A stretch of DNA of 64,000 nt from Osedax fenrisi (Eukaryota > Annelida > Polychaeta > Sabellida > Siboglinidae). Each line of letters starts with the position of its first letter. The stretch's first letter is position 1. The translations under genes were made by a program, and so were the position numbers. The stretch is from the NCBI GenBank assembly GCA_964019155.1, contig OZ025240.1:94945198-95009197 (forward strand), written 5' to 3'. The notes under the pieces were generated by a model that was given only the letters and a program-made list of their open reading frames with translations, was not told where the DNA came from and made no database searches. This document shows positions 43,274 to 52,811 of this stretch, in pieces.

Positions 43274-46200
43274 CTACATTTTTTTCGTATATTTAATATT
43301 ATCTTTAACAACTTTAGATGATTTTTCACTCTTTAATTTTTTTGATTTCGATTCGAGTTTTTCTAATCCAGTTGTTAAAGATGATCTATTTATATCCGGT
43401 GACTTTATAGTACTTTTATTTTTAGATTTCGGTGGAGGGGCAATTGAATGTTCATACATAGTTTCACCTTGTTCATCATAAACTGTATTACCTTGCATAT
43501 CATATACAGTATAATCAGAGAAGTCTTGGAAATTATCATTTTTCATAAAACCAGTTTTTAGTGGAGTAAGAGCATTATTTGTTTTCTTAGTATTAAGTTT
43601 GGATGATGGATATATATTAACTTTAACTTTATTTTCCACTTCACTTGTCTTTGAATCATGTTCAGTAATATTATCTTTAACAACTTTAGATGATTTTTTA
43701 CTCTTTACTGATTTTGTTTTCGAATCTAGCTTTTCTATATCAGTTGTTAAATATGATCTATTTATATCCGGTGACTTTATAGTACTTTTATTTTTAGATT
43801 TCGCTGGAGGGGCAATTGAATGTTCATACATAGTTTCACCTTGTTCATCATACACCGTATTACCTTGCATATCATAGACAGTGTAGTCAGAGAAATCTTG
43901 GAAATTGTCATTTTTCATAAAACCAGTTTTTAGAGGAGTAAGAGCATTATTTAATTTCTTAGTATCCTTTTTATTGGTTGGATTGACTTGAAGTTTATTT
44001 GGTGAATCACGGTTAGAGGTAGTCCCTGGTGTATTTCCAGCCAATATATTATCTGCTTTTTTCGATATTGAATTTACATTCACTGGATTGGTTTTGTTTG
44101 CAGGTTTTTCATAATATGAATGTTCATACATAGTATCCTCATCATCATCGTAAATAGTGTTACCATCATCATCATAGACGGTGAAAACGGACTCATGTTG
44201 AAACATATTTCTCTTTAATTTGTCAACACCAGTCTTATGAGAACTATGTTTTTTTTGTTGAGTATGATTATTATTTAATGATGATATATGATCTTTAATT
44301 TTACTGTTTAATTGACTAGTCTTTAAAGACTCAATTGAGTCATTTTTAGTTGACTTAATATTATTTTTAACAACTTTAGATGATTTTGTACTATTTAAAA
44401 ATTGCGTGTTCGATCCTGGTTTTACTATACCAGTTGTTAAGGATGATCTATTTATATCCTGAGTATTTATAGCCTTTTTATTTTCAGCTTTCATTAAGTT
44501 GATAAGCGAATGCTCATTGATAGTTACACCTTGAGATGATCTATTTTTATCCTGTGAAGTAGTAATATTTAAATTTGTAGATTTAGGTGGAGGGGCAATT
44601 GAATGTTCGTACATAGTTTCACCTTGTTCATCATAAACCGTATTACCTTGCATATCATATACAGTATAATCAGAGAAGTCTTGGTTATTATCATTTTTTA
44701 TAAAACCAGTTTTTAATGGTGTTAATAGAGCTTTATTTGTTTTATTAGTATTCTTTTTATTTGTTGGATATATATTGACTTTAATTTTATTGTCTACTTC
44801 ACTGGTCTTTGAATCATTTTCAGTAGATTTAATATTATCTTTAACAATTTTAGATGACTTTTTACTCTTTACTGTTTTTGTTTTCGATTCCAATTTTTCA
44901 ATATCACTATTTAGGAGTTTAATATTTTTATCCTGTGAATTTATAGTATTTATATTTTTAGATTTCGTTGGAGGGGCAATTGAATGTTCATACATAGTTT
45001 CACCTTGTTCATCATAAACCGTATTACCTTGCATATCATAGACAGTATAGTCAGAGAAGTCTTGGTTATTATCATTTTTCATAAAACCAGTTTTTAGTGG
45101 AGTAAGGGCATTATTTGTTTTCTTAGTATTAATTTTGGCTGATGGATATATATTAATTTTAACTTTATTTTCCACTTCACTTGTCTTTGAGTCATTTTCA
45201 GTAACATTATCTTTTACAGTTTTAGATGACTTTTTACTATTTACTATTTTTGTATTCGATTCTAATTTTTCAATATTATTTTGTAGGGGTTTCATATTTT
45301 TATCCTGTGAATTTATAGTATTTATATTTTTAGATTTCGGTGGAGGGGCAATTGAATGTTCATACATAGTTTCACCTTGTTCATCATACACCGTATTACC
45401 TTGCATATCATATACAGTATAATCAGAGAAGTCTTGGAAATTATCATTTTTCATAAAACCAGTTTTTAGTGGAGTAAGAGCATTAATTGTTTTCTTAGTA
45501 TTAATGTTGGCTGATGGATATATATTAACTTTAACTTTATTTTCCACTTCACTTGTCTTTGAATCATTTTCAGTAGATATAATATTATCCTTAACAACTT
45601 TAGATGATTTTTTACTCTTTACTGATTTTGTTTTCGAGTCTAGCTTTTTTATACCAGTTGTTAAAGATGATCTATTTCTATCCTGCGAAGTTGTAATATT
45701 TTTATTTTTAGATTTCATTGGAGGGGCAATTGAATGTTCATACATAGTTTCACCTTGTTCATCATAAACCGTATTACCTTGCATATCATATACAGTATAA
45801 TCAGAGAAGTCTTGGAAATTATCATTTTTCATAAAACCAGTTTTTAGTGGAGTAAGAGCATTAATTGTTTTCTTAGTATTAATTTTGGCTGATGGATATA
45901 TATTAACTTTAACTTTATTTTCTACTTCACTTGTCTTTGAATCATTTTCAGGAGTTTTAACATTATCTTTAACACTTTTAGATGACTGTTTACTCTTTAT
46001 TGTTTTCGATTCTAATTTTTCAATATCACTATTTACGGGTTTCATATTTTTATTCTGTGAATTTATAGTATTTATATTTTTAGATTTCGGTGGAGGGGCA
46101 ATTGAATGTTCATACATAGTTTCACCTTGTTCATCATACATCGTATTGCCTTGCATATCATAGACAGTATAGTCAGAGAAGTCTTGGTTATTATCATTTT

Positions 46201-48187
46201 TCATAAAACCAGTTTTTAGTGGAGTAAGAGCATTATTTATTTTCTTAGTATTAATGTAGGCTGATGGATATATATTAACTTTAACTTTATTTTCTACTTC
46301 ACTTGTCTTTGAATCATTTTCAGGAGTTTTAATACTATCTTTAACACCTTTTGGTAATTTTTCACTCTTTACTGTTTTTATTTTCGATTCTAACTTTTCT
46401 ATACCAGTTGTTAAAGATGATCTATTTATATCTTTGGGTTTTATAGTACTGTTATCTTTAGATTTTGTTGAAGGGGAAATTGAATGTTCGTACATAGTTT
46501 TACCTTGTTCGTCGTAAATAGTATTACCTTGCATATCATAGACTGTATAATCTGAAAAGTCGTCAGCATTGGTGTTTTTTAGTTTAAAATTAGTTTTCAA
46601 AATGATATTTTTCTTCTTCTTAGTATCATTTTTTTCCGATGGATATATATTAACTTTAATGTTACTTTTAATTTTACTACTATTTGGGTCTTTGTTAATA
46701 TTTGATTGCATGTCATCTTTAGCGTTAATAGAGTTTTGTTTATTTTGTACATTATTTATGTTCGTATCAATATTATCCACATTAATTGAAGGAGCAACTG
46801 CATGTTTTCCGTAATAAGAATATTCATACATGGTGTCTAATTGGTCGTCGTATACTGTATTGTCTTGATCGTCGTAGACCGTGAACACCGATTCTTCTTG
46901 AAACGCATTTCTCTTTAATTTACCCGTACCCGTATTTCGAGGGACGCTGTGCTTTTTATTAGGATGAAAGGTATTTAAAGCGGATATGTGATCTTTGATT
47001 TTACCCTCTAATTTAGTATTATGTGGATACTTTTTGTGTCCAGTATCTAATACATTCCCGTACATTTTGTTAACTGGCTGTTTAGATATTGAAATAGCAT
47101 TCGTTGGTTTATCTTCACTCGTAATCGACATGGATAGCGACCGTTCGTATACCGTTTGCCCATGTTCGTCGTATACGGTATCACCCGCTGCATCGTATAC
47201 AGTGTAGTCCGAGAAGTCTTGGTAACTATTACTATTCATTGATTTCATATCGTTTGTTGGCCGCGATTTATTTATTTTCGGGTTATTTGATGAAATAGAT
47301 TTATTTTCAGATCGCATCGAGTTGGAAATTGAACGTTGGTATACAGTGTTACCTTGCGCGTCGTATACGGTGTTACCTTGCGCGTCGTATACGGTATAAT
47401 CCGAGAAGTCTTGGTAACTGTTACTGTTTATCGATGTCATGTCATTCTTTAGCCGTGATTTGTTTATTTTAGGATTAAGAGCGTTCGGTGAATTTAGGTG
47501 ATCTTTAATGTGGAATTTAGTGGTATTTGTATTCTTTTTCGTCGACACAATACTATCGATACCGGATACGATCACCTGTACGTTAGCCGGGCTGTTCGGA
47601 ATATTCCTGTTATCCGGCATCATCGAATCAGTGGCCGAACAATCCTCGTACATCGTATTGCCGAACTCGTCGAACATAGTGTCGCCTTCCTCGCTACTCC
47701 GCTGACTACGCAGCATACTACTTCTCTGATCTTTGAACCCGCTACTTACTTGACCTTTGAACCCGCTACTTACTTGACCTTTGAACCCGCTACTTATTTG
47801 ATCGTTGAACCCGGTACTTATCTGATCTTTGGCCGGACCGTTCTTCTTATCGTACGCGATGTCCACCATGTGCTGATTCATCATGTACTCGAATTCGCCG
47901 TCGGCATCCGTGCGGTTCAACTTTAGCCGTTCGCGCACCGGTATCTCTATACGAGCGTCTTGCGCGCTACCGCACGCGCACCGGTTTGCGCACCCGCACC
48001 GCTTAGTCATCACCTCGTAGCGCAGCGACTGGGCACCGCAGGAGTCGAAGTCGGCTTTCATCGCCTGGTGGAAGAAACGCTCCATCGACTCGCGGGCTTT
48101 TATCGGCGCCGCTTTCAGTAGGCGGGACAGCGCGTAGAACACCAGCACGATGAGAATCGCGAACACAGCATCTGGTGTGGGGGACAT
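43274..48187 (-). CDS. Membrane-anchored tyrosine-repeat protein, 1637 aa, unknown family
   Basis: A single uninterrupted frame. Residues about 8-25 are hydrophobic (AILIVLVFYALSRLL), followed by K/R, which suggests an N-terminal anchor with the bulk on the cytosolic side. A cysteine cluster CGCANRCACG lies near residue 65. Four to five 8-residue repeats (QVSSGFKG-like) follow. Then come twelve blocks of type YTVYDMQGNTVYDEQGETMY, plus a degenerate one (GDTMFDEFGNTMYE), separated by linkers with SKTSEVENKVKVNIYPS and LTPLKTGFMKND. Two blocks (VFTVYDD type) differ. Each block places tyrosines before acidic residues or YxxQ, suitable for tyrosine phosphorylation; that role is inference. The 5' 600 bp are much richer in G+C than the repeats. 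The frame stops inside a linker. No homologue recognised; start chosen as the first ATG before the hydrophobic segment. Confidence 0.75.
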   Translation of the reverse strand: MSPTPDAVFAILIVLVFYALSRLLKAAPIKARESMERFFHQAMKADFDSCGAQSLRYEVMTKRCGCANRCACGSAQDARIEIPVRERLKLNRTDADGEFEYMMNQHMVDIAYDKKNGPAKDQISTGFNDQISSGFKGQVSSGFKGQVSSGFKDQRSSMLRSQRSSEEGDTMFDEFGNTMYEDCSATDSMMPDNRNIPNSPANVQVIVSGIDSIVSTKKNTNTTKFHIKDHLNSPNALNPKINKSRLKNDMTSINSNSYQDFSDYTVYDAQGNTVYDAQGNTVYQRSISNSMRSENKSISSNNPKINKSRPTNDMKSMNSNSYQDFSDYTVYDAAGDTVYDEHGQTVYERSLSMSITSEDKPTNAISISKQPVNKMYGNVLDTGHKKYPHNTKLEGKIKDHISALNTFHPNKKHSVPRNTGTGKLKRNAFQEESVFTVYDDQDNTVYDDQLDTMYEYSYYGKHAVAPSINVDNIDTNINNVQNKQNSINAKDDMQSNINKDPNSSKIKSNIKVNIYPSEKNDTKKKKNIILKTNFKLKNTNADDFSDYTVYDMQGNTIYDEQGKTMYEHSISPSTKSKDNSTIKPKDINRSSLTTGIEKLESKIKTVKSEKLPKGVKDSIKTPENDSKTSEVENKVKVNIYPSAYINTKKINNALTPLKTGFMKNDNNQDFSDYTVYDMQGNTMYDEQGETMYEHSIAPPPKSKNINTINSQNKNMKPVNSDIEKLESKTIKSKQSSKSVKDNVKTPENDSKTSEVENKVKVNIYPSAKINTKKTINALTPLKTGFMKNDNFQDFSDYTVYDMQGNTVYDEQGETMYEHSIAPPMKSKNKNITTSQDRNRSSLTTGIKKLDSKTKSVKSKKSSKVVKDNIISTENDSKTSEVENKVKVNIYPSANINTKKTINALTPLKTGFMKNDNFQDFSDYTVYDMQGNTVYDEQGETMYEHSIAPPPKSKNINTINSQDKNMKPLQNNIEKLESNTKIVNSKKSSKTVKDNVTENDSKTSEVENKVKINIYPSAKINTKKTNNALTPLKTGFMKNDNNQDFSDYTVYDMQGNTVYDEQGETMYEHSIAPPTKSKNINTINSQDKNIKLLNSDIEKLESKTKTVKSKKSSKIVKDNIKSTENDSKTSEVDNKIKVNIYPTNKKNTNKTNKALLTPLKTGFIKNDNNQDFSDYTVYDMQGNTVYDEQGETMYEHSIAPPPKSTNLNITTSQDKNRSSQGVTINEHSLINLMKAENKKAINTQDINRSSLTTGIVKPGSNTQFLNSTKSSKVVKNNIKSTKNDSIESLKTSQLNSKIKDHISSLNNNHTQQKKHSSHKTGVDKLKRNMFQHESVFTVYDDDGNTIYDDDEDTMYEHSYYEKPANKTNPVNVNSISKKADNILAGNTPGTTSNRDSPNKLQVNPTNKKDTKKLNNALTPLKTGFMKNDNFQDFSDYTVYDMQGNTVYDEQGETMYEHSIAPPAKSKNKSTIKSPDINRSYLTTDIEKLDSKTKSVKSKKSSKVVKDNITEHDSKTSEVENKVKVNIYPSSKLNTKKTNNALTPLKTGFMKNDNFQDFSDYTVYDMQGNTVYDEQGETMYEHSIAPPPKSKNKSTIKSPDINRSSLTTGLEKLESKSKKLKSEKSSKVVKDNIKYTKKM
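43430..46560 (-). repeat. Coding tandem repeat, period about 371-382 bp
   Basis: The DNA encoding the tyrosine blocks recurs near 43432, 43804, 44590, 44972, 45341, 45718, 46091 and 46467. The gap between 43804 and 44590 holds the divergent VFTVYDD-type block. Internal copies are very similar, implying recent unequal exchange; the first, upstream units (46.8-47.4 kb) are more diverged. Confidence 0.85.
47690..47835 (-). repeat. 24-bp coding minisatellite
   Basis: On the + strand the unit ttgaacccgctacttacttg plus four bases recurs about four times, degenerating at both ends. It encodes the 8-residue repeat GFKGQVSS in the membrane-anchored tyrosine-repeat protein. Confidence 0.8.
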
Positions 48188-48550
48188 CGGTAATCATGAT
48201 TAGATATATGCGGCGTCACTACTATAGATATAGTGTATAGTATATAGTGTATATACCCTATACGGTTTTAAATTTACATTTATATGTATATATTTATAAT
48301 CAATAGATATATAAATAATATAATAATAGAAAATATATTTGTAATTATATATTAAAAACATTAATCATTAATCGATAATATTATATAACATAACTAACAT
48401 ATATATTCTGACTCCATAATTTGCGTAAAGAGATCTATTTGTAATTGTATTTTAATATTACTATCATACGTAATATATTGCATATATTATTAAATGTAAT
48501 AAGGATATATGTATATATATATATATATACACAAATATCTGAACAATATA
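48188..48550. other. Upstream region of the tyrosine-repeat gene
   Basis: Presumed 5' flank on the - strand. Repeated TATACACTATATACTATACA-like strings near 48225-48260 offer several TATA-like candidates but none is decisive; no upstream exon could be proven. Confidence 0.35.
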
Positions 48551-50922
48551 CCTGAACAAAGAAATAAGACGAGAACTACCCACTACCAGTGATAGAAGAG
48601 ATCGCATCAAGACTAACAAATGCAAAAGTATTCTCAATCTTCGATGTAAAAAATGGGTTTTGGCACGTAGAATTGGACAGCGAATCTTCTATGATAACCA
48701 TATTCAATACACCATTTTGGAGATATATATGGAAAATATTACTATTCGGGATATGCTTTGCGTTTAAAATTGTGTCATAAAATTGCGCCATAAATATTCC
48801 AGAGAAATATTCATGAGCTTATTGCAGGATTAGAAGGCGTAGAGGTAGTAGCAGATGATTAAAATAATTGGATCCGGGAAAACAATAGAAGAAGGAATAT
48901 TAAACCATGATGAAAACATCGTGAAATTCCTGCAACGATGCAGAAAATATTCGCTTAACCTAAATACAGAAAAAAAATCAATTTAAAAAGACGGAAATAA
49001 ATTATATAGGACACATAGCGACAACCAATGTTATAAAAGTAGGAGAAGGAAAAATCTAAGCTATATTGAAAATGGAATCCACTAAAGATAGCACAGGAGT
49101 GAAAAGAATCTTGGGAATGTGCCAATATTTAACAAAGTTCCTTCCAAATTTAGTGACAATAATTGCACTACGAAATCTAACGAAGAAAAGGAAACTATGG
49201 CAATGGACATAATTAGAAGAACAAGAATTCAACCAAATTAAACAGGCCATAACAAGAACGCCAGTACTGAGATACTCCGATGCAAGGAAGTGAGAAGTTC
49301 CACACCTATATATATGGAAAACACAAAATAAATGTTGATAGTGATCACAAACCGTGAGAAAGGAACTAAATGAATGACATATCACTAAGGATGAAACGTA
49401 TGAGATTGAAATTTCAAAGATATGACTTAACAGTAACATACAGACCCGGAAAAGAGATACTAGTAGCAGATGAATTGAGTCGAACTTATTTACCGCACAA
49501 AGAAGCAGTAAATAGCATAGAACTACAGGAACCAATTTCTAGATTATCGATATCTACGGAAAGAAAATCTAGATTTATAAAAGAAACAATCGAGGATAAA
49601 ACACTTCAACAGCTGAAACACCAAATATGTGGCCAGTAAAATTGGCCAGAGAAAGATAAAGTAAATGGGGATTTATCAGAATACTACAGGCATGACATCA
49701 CGGAAATAGAAGATCTATTATAAAAATAACAGATTAATAGTACCCACAAGCTTGCGAAAAGAATTCGTGATGCTAGCACATCAATCACACGGGGGGATAA
49801 GCGCATTCCTTATAAGGATGCGATAATATGTATATTGGCCACAGACTCTAGAAACGAGAGAAATTATCATTACATATGAGACATGCAAAATGTATCCATA
49901 AGCGAAGATATAGCCATAAATAGCCACTAATGAGTCATGAAATAGGAACAACACCATGGACGAAAATTGGTATAGACATTTGTTACATAGAAGGAATGGC
50001 ACTTTTAGTAATATCTGACTACTTCACAAACTATATCACAGTGCGGCGCCTCAGAGAACAATCGACTAGAGAAGTCATCAAGGAACTCCTAGCAATATTT
50101 TCAATACATGGCATACCAGAATACATAGTATGTGATAATGGACCCCAATTCCGCATATTATTTGCAGATTTCGCAAAGGATTATGACATAACGGTAGTAA
50201 ACTCTAGTCCATACCTACCGCGGAGCAACGGGAAAGCCGAAAATGCTGTAAAAACTATAAAAAGGATCTTCACAAAATGCAAGGATACCCAAAAATCAGA
50301 GCAACTTGCACTTTTTGATTATAATAGAACACCCTCGGAAGGAATTTTTTTGTGGTGCAGAAGCTTAATGCCTATTACTAAGGAAATTCTAAAACTGCGT
50401 CATAACACAGAAGAGGAAAGAAGAAAAATCGAAAAAACTAAAGATAAACAAGCATATTATTATAATCAAAACATATGCTCACCAAAGGAAATAAGGAAAG
50501 GGGACATGGTTAGGATAAGAAAACTAACAGAAGACAGATGGAGCCTGGTAAAATGAATAGGAGAAGTAGCATCAAGATCATTTGAGATCGAAGTAGATGA
50601 GGGATGCTATATATAGGAGAAATATCAAAGACATTAGATCGGAAAAAATACAACTGAACCAGATAATAAATTAGAAGATGGTAAGGATGTTGAAATGGAG
50701 CAAATTAGAAGATCAACCCGAATACGGAAGAAACCTTCTAAGTTTCAGGATAACAATTAAAAATCTCTAGCTTAGAGATCATGTACATTATACATATTAT
50801 ATTATACGCACTCACTACTTTATTTATAACAGCACACACATAAATATATATATTAATATTTCGGTATGATTTGTCAGCATATAACTTAGTCAAAGTAGAT
50901 GGTTATTTAAAGAGAGGGGAGA
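48551..50922 (+). mobile_element. Ty3/gypsy retrotransposon pol relic, 5'-truncated
   Basis: Order RT, RNase H, integrase in broken frames. RT: VFSIFDVKNGFWHVELD (about 48630-48680) and VVADD near 48848. RNase H C-terminus: YRPGKEILVADELSR at about 49438-49482. Integrase zinc region: AHQSHGGISAF near 49770. The integrase core is open at 49930-50556 with D16, D69 and E104 of that ORF, then a basic region. There are many stops upstream. Ends at a polypurine tract, 50909-50922. gag, protease and the 5' LTR are absent. Confidence 0.85.
49930..50556 (+). pseudogene. Integrase core fragment of the Ty3/gypsy relic
   Basis: A 208-codon open stretch with GIDICYIEG, CDNGPQF and SNGKAENAV, the three catalytic segments of a retroelement integrase. 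The second D to E spacing is 34 residues, one short of the usual 35. It stops at TGA in the C-terminal region (DRWSLVK). As part of an inactive element it is a pseudogene. Confidence 0.8.
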
Positions 50923-50930
50923 TGTAACGT
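50909..50930 (+). mobile_element. Polypurine tract and start of the 3' LTR
   Basis: AAAGAGAGGGGAGA is directly followed by TGTAACGTAACTAG, the usual PPT/LTR junction with TG. The LTR end was not found because no second copy exists in the window. Confidence 0.65.
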
Positions 50931-52188
50931 AACTAGTTTACCCTATATTATGACCCGAAGTCAACAATCAACACTAATTAACTTTTCTTTTAAAACTAAC
51001 AATAATATAACTATAACTCAAGAATATATGCATATATAGAAGCAAGGAATAACCAAAAGGTAGGTCAATACCTTAACTATTTATCAGCTAACGTTATAGA
51101 AACTATGTAAGAAAAATTATGAAGATTATATAATACTTTTACTATATATGGTGGCTATCCAATTATAATTATTTAATTAATTTTATTAATCATATACATC
51201 AATTGTTGAATATATACTTGCATTTGATAGATATATTCACAATAATTTAATTCTTATTGAAAGTAACCTCATATATCTAGCAGATATATTTGAAAAGATG
51301 ACTATTCTGAATAATTATTATCTATATTAATTATCATTAATAAAAGCAACAAGTTTACTCAATACTTTTATAAATGAGTTAATTAGATATATATATATAT
51401 ATATAAATATCGGTAGAAATGATTTAAGTAATTTCCCAAGGTTGTTAGAGTATAAAATTAATAAAGAATTTATTAAATCTAATATAATAAATTATATATT
51501 ACATCTTGATGATCTAATATAAAATATAAACATTAGATTTAAAAATATATTTTATTTACAAATTCCGAAATATATAATAAACCATTTAATTATAAATATA
51601 TATGAACAACCTGCCAGTATACAATATGACAATAAACTGAACATTCTATTAGACAGGAATAATTATGAAAATGTTTAGTTTGGAAAAGCCGAAAGATACA
51701 TGTAAATGTGTATTAAGTTATGCTTATTAGATTTTAACTTTTATTATTTGGTCGAAAGAGGTAATTAAATTATCATTTTAATTAAATAAATATCAATTAA
51801 TATCAACTTAATCAGAGATTAGTATTCAATGATATAATGAGATTATTGAAAACATTTAGGAATAGATTAGATTTGTTCTAAAAGGTGATTTAAGATTATT
51901 ATTGTTATCGAAGAGCCAACATATTAAAACATATTGTTATCTTTCACCAACCTTATAGGGATCACATTGAATAATATTAATAGAACTAACTAAATTTATA
52001 TTAAAATTAATTACTTTTTAAAATTAACAATTTTATATATACATTCAACTCTTGATAAGATGCGTACTCAATAGACCGTGGCAAATGTTCGACTTACCCG
52101 ATACTGTTTCTATACTAAACCAAAAACAGAGTTAACTTGTTCGACTTATCGAGTAATACAACTTATCCGGATCCGGATTAATAGGAGT

Positions 52189-52243
<55 letters not shown>

Positions 52244-52811
52244 TATATATAAATTAGTAAATCTAGAAGGCATTGTGAACACATTCGCATAAGCGTGAAT
52301 TTCCCAAAAAAAATAAGTTAATAATCACTGATATAGAGTATACCATGTTATGTAGATGTAATAATCTTCAATTTTATTTCATTGAAACCATTTCATATTT
52401 ATTGTACTTATATAATATATCAGCATATTGGATACACTTTAAATATTAACATTGTTGTCAATATTATATCTACATTTGATACGCGAGAGATTAAATTAAT
52501 CTAACATAATTATATTAATATTAAAACTAATGTATTCATAATATAGCAATATATATATATATATATATACGATATAAAGATTATTTATATCAAACAAATA
52601 GTTGTATTAATCTATTTATAAAACAATAAAGTGAAAATAAATGTATGTAGCTCATATTTATATAGAATATATATAAAAGATACTGATATTATAAGATATA
52701 CATTATTTAATAGGGAAAAGTGAAATTGACTATTAAATATTTATTTTATATAAAAGTATATATCCTACATTGTTATGATACAACTATTGATTTATTACTT
52801 AAGTAAACAAG
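50931..52811. other. Probable LTR remnant and AT-rich intergenic DNA
   Basis: The first few hundred bases should be LTR; beyond that nothing coding. (TA)n at 52193-52240. Confidence 0.4.

Noticed and set aside
43599..46814. Five or six frames on the + strand opposite the tyrosine repeats (LSSTSLVFES-type)
   Set aside because: They recur at the repeat period and are antisense shadows of the 1637-residue frame, with no independent signal.
43274..48187. YD (RHS) repeat protein, suggested by YDAQGNTVYDAQGNT
   Set aside because: RHS repeats are about 20 residues long with R-Y-x-Y-D-x-x-G-R; here the unit is 8 residues within a 125-residue period and the arginine is absent.
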